Assembly: GCA_002387735.1 (NCBI GenBank)
Contig: DGKJ01000083.1
Span: 1-28,534 of the forward strand
Direction: 5' to 3'
DNA: 28,534 bases
Origin: Bacteriovoracaceae bacterium UBA4573
GTDB lineage: Bacteria > Bdellovibrionota > UBA1018 > UBA923
The translations under genes were made by a program, and so were the position numbers. The notes under the pieces were generated by a model, which searched no databases, was not told where the DNA came from, and worked only from the letters and a program-made list of their open reading frames with translations. Within the stretch, counting starts at the first letter, position 1. Each line of letters begins with the position of its first letter. Of the stretch, positions 16,540-23,942 are shown piece by piece.

Positions 16540-16803
16540 TCAGTCTTCTTTTGACGACTCCAGCTTTTTAACTTTAACGCCTGACTTCAAAATCTCTTTC
16601 TTTTTTTCGGCAATGGCTTCGGCCCTAGCTTCAAACAACAGTTCGTCGATCGCAGCGAGCTCTTCCTCTAGCTCCCCCCGGGCTAATTCGGTGGCCGCCA
16701 CCTGCTCGTGAGTTTCGGCGCGGGGCATGCTGTCATGCACTTTGAGTTTGTGTTTAATTCCCAGAGCCCGGCGCATTAAATCTAACTTCGCTTCGCGATC
16801 CAT
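16540..16803 (-). CDS. Small charged helical protein (87 aa), unknown
   Basis: Not recognised. From ATG 16801-16803 it encodes 87 residues, very rich in Glu, Lys, Ala and Leu, with a predicted long helix (ATELARGELEEELAAIDELL followed by EARAEAIAEKKKEILK). That is suggestive of a coiled coil. The frame is open upstream to a TTG at 16866, but that extension is unlike the rest and has no ribosome site. There is no signal peptide, so it should be cytoplasmic. It is first in the minus-strand run leading to the metalloprotease (21 nt gap) and divergent from the carbonic anhydrase gene. Confidence 0.62.
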   Translation of the reverse strand: MDREAKLDLMRRALGIKHKLKVHDSMPRAETHEQVAATELARGELEEELAAIDELLFEARAEAIAEKKKEILKSGVKVKKLESSKED

Positions 16804-16903
16804 AGTGAGGACCACTAACACGAATTGAGTAGCTAGGCAAAAGTGGGAAGTGAGATGATTTTGCAATCTAAAGCCGCGGTCCGAATGTCACGAAAAGCAG
16901 GAC

Positions 16904-17653
16904 ATGATGAAAACATTGGTTCGTGTGATGGGTTCCAGGTCTTTACTGGCAATATTGGTGGCATTGGTTGCTCCGGCGGCTGGGGCTAGCGGAAGTGAAG
17001 CAGGACATGGGCACGCGACCGGTACCAAACTTAGTCCCGACGAAGCCATTGCCGAAATGAAAAGGGGCAACGAACGTTTCGTAAAGGGAGAACTCGTTTC
17101 AGCAAAGGCCGATCTCAAAGTAAGAAAATCATTGGTGGGAGGGCAAAAGCCTCACACCATCGTTCTTTCTTGTTCCGATTCAAGAGTGGCGCCGGAACTG
17201 GTGTTCGATAAGGGCCTCGGTGAGATTTTCCCAATTCGAGTGGCCGGTAACGTGATTTCAAGCCAGGGCACCGCCAGCATAGAATACGCTGTTGAACACC
17301 TCGGAGCGCGCGCCCTTGTGGTGATGGGCCATGAATCGTGCGGGGCCGTTAAGGCCGCACTCGATACACCTGTTGGGAAATCAGCCGGTTCGTTTGACCT
17401 CGATAATCTCGTTTCGGCAATACGACCTGCAATCGACAATAGTCGTGGCATTGCTTCACACGACAAAAAAATTCGGGCCCCCGTGCTTGCGAATGTGCAC
17501 TCGGTGGCCTGCGGCTTGGTAGAACGTTCGAAGATTATTCGCGACGCAGTCGTGAGTGGTCGCCTAAAAATAGCGCCTTCGATCTACTCACTTGAAACGG
17601 GCAAGGTCGATTTTATGGACCTCAAAAAAGATTGCGCACCTAAGGCGCACTAG
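16904..17653 (+). CDS. Periplasmic beta-class carbonic anhydrase
   Basis: A 249-aa zinc enzyme that interconverts CO2 and bicarbonate. Zinc ligands and active-site dyad are all present: C90 and D92-x-R94 in SCSDSRV, then H143 and C146 in GHESCGAV. An N-terminal signal peptide (hydrophobic core LLAILVALVAPAAG) indicates export, and just behind it comes a small His patch (GHGH, 34-38), possibly metal-binding. Numbering uses the ATG at 16904; the next ATG (16907) has better spacing (4 nt) from the AGGA at 16899-16902 and may be the true start. Exported beta-carbonic anhydrases occur in many Proteobacteria. It is divergent from the hydrolase run and followed by an exported unknown. Confidence 0.95.
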   Translation: MMKTLVRVMGSRSLLAILVALVAPAAGASGSEAGHGHATGTKLSPDEAIAEMKRGNERFVKGELVSAKADLKVRKSLVGGQKPHTIVLSCSDSRVAPELVFDKGLGEIFPIRVAGNVISSQGTASIEYAVEHLGARALVVMGHESCGAVKAALDTPVGKSAGSFDLDNLVSAIRPAIDNSRGIASHDKKIRAPVLANVHSVACGLVERSKIIRDAVVSGRLKIAPSIYSLETGKVDFMDLKKDCAPKAH

Positions 17654-17656
17654 GAT

Positions 17657-17693
17657 AGTGGTCCCCGGATACTAATTACGACTGGGGACTACT
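17657..17693 (+). promoter_or_regulatory. Inverted repeat that could mask the ribosome site of the next gene
   Basis: The arms agtggtcccc (17657-17666) and ggggactact (17684-17693) pair with one G-T mismatch/wobble around a 17-nt loop. The right arm contains the GGGG ribosome site (17684-17687) of the gene starting at 17697. No T-run follows. In RNA the hairpin could lower translation of the downstream gene relative to the carbonic anhydrase. Confidence 0.45.
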
Positions 17694-17696
17694 CCG

Positions 17697-18359
17697 ATGT
17701 TTCGTGCTTCCGTTTTAATTTTACCGCTTCTGGGAATCTTACTTGGCCAAGCTTCGTTCGCCACAGAGTGGGTCGCAAGTGACCCTCGGGCGTTAGCGCG
17801 GCAAACCCACGAATTATTGTTGGACCGAGACGACGCAGGTGAGGAGTTTCGTGAAGCCGTAGCTGAGCGAGATGAATTGCGACAGGGTGAAGCGGCGCGA
17901 AGATTGATTTTTGCGCAAGTTGGCCTGGAGCGCATTTGGAAGATCGTTTCCGCCGAGCCGGTCCCTCAGTGGAATTTTGGCACTCGAATCGTTACCGGTT
18001 TGGGCGCGACAATATTCGGAATGGGATTAGTCGGAGTGTACAACGGTCTCTCGGCAATCATGCTGGATCAGCCGGCCGGTTTGTCGACCCCCGGGGCATT
18101 TGGCGCCTTGTTAGTCGGTGGGTACTTGGGCGCGAGTCGAATTTTTCGGGCCTACAGTCATAAAATGGTCTGGCAGATGTTCTGCGAAGAATACCTTCGA
18201 GAGCTTGCGCATTTGGGGGTTTCGACGGTTGAACCGATCCATGACTTCCATGTCAACATGAGCGTGCTTCGAAATTTTTTATTTCCGCGAGAATTGATTC
18301 CAGAAATGTCTTGTTCCCAGATTGCCAAAGCTGGCACTGGCTCTAGTAACGCAAAATAA
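17697..18359 (+). CDS. Exported/membrane protein of unknown function (220 aa)
   Basis: Not recognised. A signal peptide (residues 1-22, ending ASFA-TEW) leads into a charged helical stretch (about 28-75, many Asp, Glu and Arg). Two Gly-rich hydrophobic helices follow (VTGLGATIFGMGLVGVY and GAFGALLVGGYLGASRIF), of the type found in small inner-membrane proteins with both ends in the periplasm. The C-terminal part has two Cys residues. The general plan (signal, charged helical part, Gly-rich helical hairpin, tail) is similar to the exported protein at 26723-27556. It lies 43 nt after the carbonic anhydrase, and its stop overlaps the convergent gene by 17 nt. Confidence 0.75.
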   Translation: MFRASVLILPLLGILLGQASFATEWVASDPRALARQTHELLLDRDDAGEEFREAVAERDELRQGEAARRLIFAQVGLERIWKIVSAEPVPQWNFGTRIVTGLGATIFGMGLVGVYNGLSAIMLDQPAGLSTPGAFGALLVGGYLGASRIFRAYSHKMVWQMFCEEYLRELAHLGVSTVEPIHDFHVNMSVLRNFLFPRELIPEMSCSQIAKAGTGSSNAK

Positions 18360-18903
18360 AATCTTGGCCGTTTTCCAGTTTTACTGCGATGTGAGTGCCT
18401 TCTTCGCTAATGCGAGCGCTGCGAATGGCGCCCGGGATAGGAAGATTTCTTGGCGTTTTGTTCATTTGAGCCAAATCAAAAACCTGTAACTCGTCTTTTA
18501 CGATTTGAACGATCACGATATTTTCTTTCGGAGCAATTAGTAGCAGTGGTGATGGTACGCGGCGCTCGAGGTCGACTAACACCTCAGACAACTTGTAGCT
18601 TCCGGTAAGTTTAATTTTTTTTTCTTGGTCCGCGAAACCATAATTAAAGCGGCGGGCGCCTGGGGAATAATCCCAATTAAAGCTGCGGAGCCCGTCTGGC
18701 GTGGCCAATTGCCCACCCTCGATTGAAACGCCCCGAAACAGATGGGGGTCCAAAACCGAGATAGATTCGTTACAGTTGGGGTCTTCTTTCTCAAGGTCCG
18801 AAGTTTCACTTAAACTTGCAGTGAGAATCGGATTGGCCAATAGTGGCGAAGAAATGGCGCTGAGGAACGTGATCGATAAACTCAAAATTCGAAAAAAATT
18901 CAT
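18343..18903 (-). CDS. Exported protein of unknown function (186 aa)
   Basis: Not recognised. A signal peptide covers residues 1-24 (SITFLSAISSPLLANP). The mature part is beta-rich, with PSPLLLIAPKENIVIVQIV and a terminal IRSARISEEGTHIAVKLENG, which look like WD40/TolB-type beta-propeller strands or a small beta-sandwich. There are too few repeats for a full propeller. It is a single minus-strand gene whose 3' end overlaps the opposite gene by 17 nt. Periplasmic location is inferred. Confidence 0.72.
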   Translation of the reverse strand: MNFFRILSLSITFLSAISSPLLANPILTASLSETSDLEKEDPNCNESISVLDPHLFRGVSIEGGQLATPDGLRSFNWDYSPGARRFNYGFADQEKKIKLTGSYKLSEVLVDLERRVPSPLLLIAPKENIVIVQIVKDELQVFDLAQMNKTPRNLPIPGAIRSARISEEGTHIAVKLENGQDFILRY

Positions 18904-19016
18904 GCAAACACCCCAAGAACAGCTCTAGTAGCTGACCAAAAGGCTTTTAACGCATTGCGCCCGGTAACACAAGATAAAAGTAGTCGACTTTTGGCTGGTA
19001 ACGAAGGGGTGGGGGG

Positions 19017-19775
19017 TTAGTGGGTGAGGGCGGCGTAGAGGTTCAAATAGCGCTTCATAACGCGCTCCGGATAGACTCTAGGGATAGAATCTCTCTGGAT
19101 ATGGCGCACTACGTTCGTAGTGCCCATATTGTAGGCCGCGAGATACAGGGCTCCGTTCCACTGAAAGCGTTTTCGCAGATAATCCAGGTAGGCCGCGCCT
19201 AATTTAATGTTTTGGCACAGATCGGCGAGTGTGGTGGGCCCGGAATAGCTCTGCCCTACCTTGGCCGCAATCCAGGGTGCCGAACTTGGGAGAATCTGCA
19301 TGAGGCCGATTTCACCGCTAGTTCCTCGGGCGTCTGGATTGAAACTACTTTCGTTTTCGATGACCGCGATCAAAAAAAGAGGGTCAAACTGGTGTTTGCG
19401 GCTCTCTTCTAGGATTGTTCGAGCGACCTTCGCTGCTTGGGGTTTCCATTTACCCCGCAGGCGTTTAAGAGCGTGATCGTGCACGAATTTTTCAAGCCGT
19501 TTGGAGTCGGCCGTCTTTAAGTGGGCCTTCGTCTGGTTCATTTTGCGGCGGCCTAAGAGCTCTTGTACGTGGGCGATACGGGCAAAGTGGTAATACTGCT
19601 GCTCTAACGATTCTTCTGTCATCGTGCTGATTGCGGCGCGCAAAGCAGAGGGTTCATTCTCGGACTGAGAAATGGCCTTTGCAAGTTCGGCACTGTCGGC
19701 GATCGGTACGGCGACCGCGAATACGACCGTAGCAAAGAGACACTCAAGATTTAGGACTCGCTTCATGGAGTTCAT
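19017..19775 (-). CDS. SLT-type lytic transglycosylase (GH23-like)
   Basis: A 252-aa exported peptidoglycan-cleaving enzyme. The start at 19775 is fixed by a strong AGGAGGGG 8 nt upstream; the frame is open further to 19808. A signal segment lies at about 10-28. The C-terminal SLT domain has the catalytic E142 in ENESSFNP, GLMQ at 157-160, and the AAYNMGTTNV substrate-groove motif, matching soluble or membrane-bound MltC/Slt-type enzymes that form 1,6-anhydro-MurNAc ends. An N-terminal helical domain of about 100 residues is not recognised. Roles could be wall turnover or, in a predatory lineage, prey wall remodelling; the sequence does not decide. The gene is divergent from the CNNM-like gene. 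Confidence 0.92.
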   Translation of the reverse strand: MNSMKRVLNLECLFATVVFAVAVPIADSAELAKAISQSENEPSALRAAISTMTEESLEQQYYHFARIAHVQELLGRRKMNQTKAHLKTADSKRLEKFVHDHALKRLRGKWKPQAAKVARTILEESRKHQFDPLFLIAVIENESSFNPDARGTSGEIGLMQILPSSAPWIAAKVGQSYSGPTTLADLCQNIKLGAAYLDYLRKRFQWNGALYLAAYNMGTTNVVRHIQRDSIPRVYPERVMKRYLNLYAALTH

Positions 19776-19783
19776 AATGAAAA

Positions 19784-19791
19784 CCCCTCCT
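19784..19791 (-). promoter_or_regulatory. Ribosome binding site fixing the lytic transglycosylase start
   Basis: AGGAGGGG on the minus strand, 8 nt before the ATG at 19775, is one of the best Shine-Dalgarno matches in the window. It supports the shorter start over the longer open frame at 19808. The rest of the divergent spacer up to 19987 (about 195 nt) shows no convincing promoter pair or repeat apart from a weak aggtgtca/tgtcacct inverted match (19912-19919, 19948-19955). Confidence 0.7.
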
Positions 19792-19987
19792 GACCCTAGA
19801 TAATGCAATGGGTGGGCCAGCGAGGGGTGTGTCGGCCTAAGTTATTGTATTTAAAGTGATTTATTTGAAGCCCCAGGCCCAGCCAAGGGGGGCGGCCGGA
19901 GCGAACTCGACAGGTGTCAACCCCCGTTACTGAGTAGAATTAACCTGTGTCACCTTAGCTAAATATCTGGTATGATTGGAAAATCTC

Positions 19988-21055
19988 ATGAATCTTTCCC
20001 TAAGTATCGACAATAGCTTACTTTTAACCCTTGCAGCGATTTTGGTTTCCTTCGGACTGGTTTTTTTGAACGGCTTTTTCGTGGCCGCCGAATTTGCCAT
20101 CGTGAAGGTACGCCGTACTCGGTTGGAAGAACTGGCCGGGCAAGGGGTTGCGCAGGCCCGTGTCTCACTGAGGTGCGTGGATCAACTCGACGAATCGCTC
20201 TCGGCCACACAGCTGGGAATAACGCTCGTCAGCCTAGCTTTGGGCTGGCTCGGAGAGCACGCTTTTGCGTCACTTCTGGCGCATCTCGCGCCGTCGTTTG
20301 CCAGTGGCGGAGCTCACCACGTGGTAGCAGTGGTCGTGGCGTTTGGCATTATCACCGTTTTGCACGTGGTATTGGGGGAACTAGTTCCCAAAAGCATGGC
20401 CATTCAGGAGGCGGAAAAAGTCACTCTTTGGGTGGCGCGTCCGCTGAGCCTATTCTACCGTTTCTCACGGCCCGCAATTCGAACTTTTACCGCAATGGCC
20501 AATTTTATTTTGCGACGCCTCGGGTACTTCGGACTGGAAGACGAGCCACTTACCGAAAATGAGTTAAAACTCGTGATGAAAGAATCGCACGAGGACGGAG
20601 TGATTAGTGAAAGTGAAGCCCAGATTATTAATCGGGCGTTTGAATTCTCTGACCGTAGGGTTCGAGAACTTATGGTTCACGGCGACAAAGTAGACTTCAT
20701 CTCTTTGGCCAAGCCGCTCGATCAAAACTTGGCAGTTGTTCGTAGGCACATGCACACACGGTTTCCGCTGTGTAGGGAAGGATTTGATACCGTGATTGGA
20801 GTGGTCCACATGAAAGATGCTTGGCCACTGCTCCTAACTAATTTTTCGAACGAAACTTTCGAAAAAATGGCCCGACCTGCAATTTTCGTAGACCCGGCGC
20901 TTCGCCAAGATCAGTTGCTAAAAATTTTCCAGAATCGTCGAGGTCACTTAGCAATAGTGGCTGATCCTCGCACCAAGCAAAACGTTGGTATCATCACAAT
21001 GGAAGACGTGCTCGAATGTTTGGTCGGCGAAATTAGAGACGAACATGGCAACTGA
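19988..21055 (+). CDS. CNNM/CorC-HlyC-type membrane protein (DUF21 plus CBS), short form
   Basis: About 355 aa from the ATG at 19988; a TTG at 19976 is the other choice. The N-terminal DUF21/CNNM membrane domain (about 1-180) has NGFFVAAEFAIVKVRRTRLEEL and the LGELVPK motif near 130, both hallmarks of the Mg2+/Co2+ transport-linked family. A CBS pair follows (GDKVDFIS to the terminal ITMEDVLECLVGEIRDEH). The usual C-terminal CorC_HlyC (transporter-associated) domain of about 80 residues is absent, so the protein ends just after CBS2. Function in Mg efflux or membrane-ion homeostasis is known for relatives. The stop lies 11 nt inside the next gene. Confidence 0.9.
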   Translation: MNLSLSIDNSLLLTLAAILVSFGLVFLNGFFVAAEFAIVKVRRTRLEELAGQGVAQARVSLRCVDQLDESLSATQLGITLVSLALGWLGEHAFASLLAHLAPSFASGGAHHVVAVVVAFGIITVLHVVLGELVPKSMAIQEAEKVTLWVARPLSLFYRFSRPAIRTFTAMANFILRRLGYFGLEDEPLTENELKLVMKESHEDGVISESEAQIINRAFEFSDRRVRELMVHGDKVDFISLAKPLDQNLAVVRRHMHTRFPLCREGFDTVIGVVHMKDAWPLLLTNFSNETFEKMARPAIFVDPALRQDQLLKIFQNRRGHLAIVADPRTKQNVGIITMEDVLECLVGEIRDEHGN

Positions 21056-21650
21056 TTTGATTCTAGGTCCAACTCCGCTGGGTCTCGTACACCCTACTCA
21101 AATGCGGGAAGACCGTTTTGGAAGATTGTGCGTCGGCGGTGCAGAACTACCACGGGTCACGGTCGTGGGGCGGCTGGAAACAGAGACAGGTTTTTTTTTC
21201 TGCGACTTCAGTATTGAGAGTAAACAGCCACCTTTTCTCAACAAAGAACTCGCCATAGGAGTTTCTCAGCAGGGGCTTTGGAATTGGGACGTGGTGGAAG
21301 TGTTTTTGCAACCCAATGTGTCTTCTTCAACCTATTATGAGTTCGTCGTGAGTCCACTGGGACAACATTTCGAACTCGAAGTTTTCGAACCTCGAAGGCG
21401 CGTGAACCCGCTGTTTCGATCTGGCGCAAGGATAAGCGCGGTAATGGGGACAGGTGGCTGGAGGTCGAGCATCAAAGTCGATCTTCGAAAGATTGGTTGG
21501 GCGCCTCTTACTGGGCGCCTAAAGTGGAACTGTTTTGCGATTCTTGGACAACCCGACTCGGCACCGGGGCGCAGCTACTGGAGTTTAAACCTACCCGAAC
21601 AAACTGAGCCCGATTTTCATTTACCGCAGTACTTCACAGCCTTGGACTGA
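21045..21650 (+). CDS. CBM9/DOMON-like domain protein
   Basis: A 201-aa protein from the ATG at 21045, which overlaps the CNNM-like stop by 11 nt and has GAGACGAAC just before it. The core WNWDVVEVFLQPN followed by YYEFVVSPLGQHFELEVFEP, and later GGWRSSIKVDL and WSLNLPEQTEPDFHLPQYF, matches the pattern of family-9-like carbohydrate-binding/DOMON beta-sandwiches. There, the WDxDxVEVFL and YYEFEVSPLG strands are conserved. No signal peptide is visible, so it may be cytoplasmic. Its coupling to a membrane CBS protein is unusual and its ligand is unknown. It ends in a 17-nt overlap with the ThrE-like gene. Confidence 0.68.
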   Translation: MATDLILGPTPLGLVHPTQMREDRFGRLCVGGAELPRVTVVGRLETETGFFFCDFSIESKQPPFLNKELAIGVSQQGLWNWDVVEVFLQPNVSSSTYYEFVVSPLGQHFELEVFEPRRRVNPLFRSGARISAVMGTGGWRSSIKVDLRKIGWAPLTGRLKWNCFAILGQPDSAPGRSYWSLNLPEQTEPDFHLPQYFTALD

Positions 21651-22881
21651 CTTTTTTTAGTCGAATTCGAGTAACTTGCCACAGCGTGAATGGGATGCGG
21701 GCGGCGAAAAGTCCGAAAACTATCGCGGCAGCTGTGGTCGCAACTCGAAAGCCAAGCTCGATGCCCACGGTTTCGTTGCCAAGTGCGAGAGTATGAAAGC
21801 TTGCCAGAGCCAACATTCCCGGCAGCATGGCAAGAATACCGGGAACAGAGTAGGTTTGACTGGGAACTTTAAAGCGATTGCTGAGAACGAGACTCACGAA
21901 CCCCACGGCAGTAGAGGCCAAAAATGGAGCGGTCACCAGGAGTTTGGTGTTGTCGAATTGGTGGAAAACAGTCCATCCGAGTAGTCCGGTGGCGGTCGCT
22001 CCCGGAAGCGCTTTGCGGGGCACCCCGAAAAGAATACCAAAACACGTTACACCAAAGGCCGCACCGACGGCGGACGCCCCCAACGACAGCGGTCGCCGCT
22101 CAGCACTGATCATAGGAAAAGAGTGAAGTCCTAGTCCACTCACGAGGTCCGTGAAAAGGAGATAGGAAATCCCCAGCGCCAATAGTGTCAATATAGCCTG
22201 CATGAGTTTAGCAGTGCCCGAAACTAAGTTCTGATCAGCGAGTTCCGAAATTGCCGAAGTAAGGGCCAGTCCCGGAACCAGCACAATGAGAGCCCCGATC
22301 GCGAAAGCTTCAAAGGGCCCGGGAATGAAGAACTGAGCAGTGGCCGCAAGCGCGAGGGCTGCAGTACAGCCGATAAAGTCGCGAAAAATACTACTCTGAA
22401 TGCGCCGATTTAGGCCGGGGCCGGAAATCCACCAAGTGACCATGGCGATCAAGCCACTGGCGAGGGCGGCACGGACTCGCCCGTAATTGGGCAGGCTCAA
22501 CGCGAATCCTCCGACGAAGGCGGCAAGGGTGGCGACCCAAAGCGGGTAGGTGGCGTTGCGAACCTTTTTGTTACCCAGAACCCGCAACCCCTGGGATAGG
22601 GTAATTTTTTTGGTGGTGATATCTTCGAAAATACCTTCGAGCCAACAAAGTCTTCCCAGGTTCATCGACACTTGTTTGACTCGCGAGAGCGTCGTACGGT
22701 GCATGCCGTCTTTATCGACAAGAGAAACAAACACTCCGGTCGGGGTCGCGAAAACCTCTGTGGGGTGTTCGTAAACACGGCCAAGTTCGGTGACGTACTC
22801 TTCTAAACGCGACGTGGGACCGCCGCTGGCAAGATAGGCGCGACCGAATTCTGAACAAAATTCCAATAAGGGTTGTGGCAT
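21634..22881 (-). CDS. ThrE-family threonine/serine exporter-like protein
   Basis: A 415-aa inner-membrane protein. I chose the ATG at 22881 (GGAG 6 nt before) over the TTG at 22899. The N-terminal soluble part has YLASGGPTSRLEEYVTELG and FATPTGVFVSLVD, typical of the ThrE N-terminal domain. A first membrane block contains PGLALTSAISELADQNLVSGTAKLMQA, the most conserved ThrE segment, and a second block (about 265-410) corresponds to the smaller ThrE_2-like half. Both halves are fused as in Corynebacterium ThrE. Relatives export threonine and serine; the substrate here is not known. No neighbour suggests a pathway. Confidence 0.9.
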   Translation of the reverse strand: MPQPLLEFCSEFGRAYLASGGPTSRLEEYVTELGRVYEHPTEVFATPTGVFVSLVDKDGMHRTTLSRVKQVSMNLGRLCWLEGIFEDITTKKITLSQGLRVLGNKKVRNATYPLWVATLAAFVGGFALSLPNYGRVRAALASGLIAMVTWWISGPGLNRRIQSSIFRDFIGCTAALALAATAQFFIPGPFEAFAIGALIVLVPGLALTSAISELADQNLVSGTAKLMQAILTLLALGISYLLFTDLVSGLGLHSFPMISAERRPLSLGASAVGAAFGVTCFGILFGVPRKALPGATATGLLGWTVFHQFDNTKLLVTAPFLASTAVGFVSLVLSNRFKVPSQTYSVPGILAMLPGMLALASFHTLALGNETVGIELGFRVATTAAAIVFGLFAARIPFTLWQVTRIRLKKVSPRL

Positions 22882-22955
22882 AGGTGCTCCGCTACCCAAA
22901 CTTAATCTCGAAAGACTCGCTCCGGCAACCCCTCTTGTGTTATAAGCCGGTCAGA

Positions 22956-23243
22956 ATGATGTCAGAATGGTATTCGCTCGAAGCCGACGCAAAACACATC
23001 TCGAAAGAACGTGCGCGAGCTCAAAAATTAAAAGCATCCCAGTGGTGGCGCACCAAATTGAATCAGGGCGTTTGTCATTATTGCGAAGCTCAGTTTAAAC
23101 CTGCCGATCTAACAATGGATCACGTCGTACCAGTTGCGCGTGGTGGAAAATCCCAACCCGGAAACGTAGTGCCCGCGTGCCGAGCCTGTAATGCTTCGAA
23201 GAAACTTCATACTCCTGTCGATCTGTTGTTGGGTGGGCGCTGA
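22956..23243 (+). CDS. HNH endonuclease family protein
   Basis: A 95-aa protein (from ATG 22956, or 22959) that is essentially one HNH domain with a basic N-terminal helix (KERARAQKLKASQWW). The zinc knuckle pairs CHYC and CRAC, and the catalytic segment MDHVVPVARGGKS followed by NVVPACRACNASK, are all intact. The open frame extends upstream to 22884 without support. Stand-alone HNH proteins of this size are common and often nick DNA; the cellular role is open. No phage or restriction partners are seen. It is followed after 3 nt by a 231-aa unknown, so the two are probably co-translated. Confidence 0.87.
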   Translation: MMSEWYSLEADAKHISKERARAQKLKASQWWRTKLNQGVCHYCEAQFKPADLTMDHVVPVARGGKSQPGNVVPACRACNASKKLHTPVDLLLGGR

Positions 23244-23246
23244 ACA

Positions 23247-23942
23247 ATGGAACGACGCGCTTTTTTCCAGGAACTAGTGGAGCGGGCCGGGAAAACCGGT
23301 ATGTTTGCCCGTTTTTTTTCCAATGAAAAAACAATCGATCAAGCGGCTCTTGAAGCTCGCCTGATGCGTGATGAAGATTATTACGAATCAGTAAAATCGC
23401 GATTCGTCATGCGTTCTGGCGAAGCCGTGACTTTAAACGGAGAGCCGTTTGGGCGTTGGGTGAGCGACCTGGTGGTGATGGAACGCCCCGACCCTATGGG
23501 CGAGACTGAAAATTCGTCACTGGTAATCGTATGTGGACACGAGCATGAGGGGTTGAGTGTATTTGAGTGGAGTCGAGGACAACACGCGATTTCGTCTTAC
23601 GTGAACGCGCGAATTTCTGAAAAAACTCCAGTCGCAGTGTGGGATGACAAAAGCGAAGAACTCGGTGCATTCGGAATTACTCACATTGTTTATGAGCCTA
23701 AATCTTTAAACGAACCGGGGTACGTGCACGCGTTAGAGCGAGATGGACACGTGATTGAATTGAATCCCCATACTGGGGTTTTTTTTCGCAGACGAAATTT
23801 GAGTTTCCACTTAGCAGCGATTCCGTGGTTGCGTTGGCCCAACGGAGACAAGTGCCTGGTGAGAGTCACCGAGAGTAAAAAATTTGCCGTCGTAGCGTTT
23901 GTGAATGCCGACGGTCAGAGTTTTGTTTCAGTTGTGACTTGA
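23247..23942 (+). CDS. Protein of unknown function downstream of HNH gene (231 aa)
   Basis: Not recognised. A soluble 231-aa protein without signal peptide or membrane segment. The N-terminal 60 residues are basic/acidic helical (MERRAFFQELVERAGKTGMF), and the remainder appears beta-rich with several Trp and Gly turns (NGEPFGRWVSDLVVMERP, VIELNPHTGVFFRRR). It starts 3 nt after the HNH stop with no ribosome site of its own, pointing to translational coupling and a functional link. Its last 28 nt overlap the convergent gene. Confidence 0.75.
   Translation: MERRAFFQELVERAGKTGMFARFFSNEKTIDQAALEARLMRDEDYYESVKSRFVMRSGEAVTLNGEPFGRWVSDLVVMERPDPMGETENSSLVIVCGHEHEGLSVFEWSRGQHAISSYVNARISEKTPVAVWDDKSEELGAFGITHIVYEPKSLNEPGYVHALERDGHVIELNPHTGVFFRRRNLSFHLAAIPWLRWPNGDKCLVRVTESKKFAVVAFVNADGQSFVSVVT

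Noticed and set aside
18975..18991. Possible terminator of the lytic transglycosylase gene (AAAAGT/ACTTTT stem)
   Set aside because: The stem is A/T only with no proper U-tract; pairing is too weak to call.
21648..21660. T-run after the CBM9-like stop as an intrinsic terminator
   Set aside because: There is no GC-rich stem before the T-run, and the bases lie in and around the end of the ThrE-like gene.
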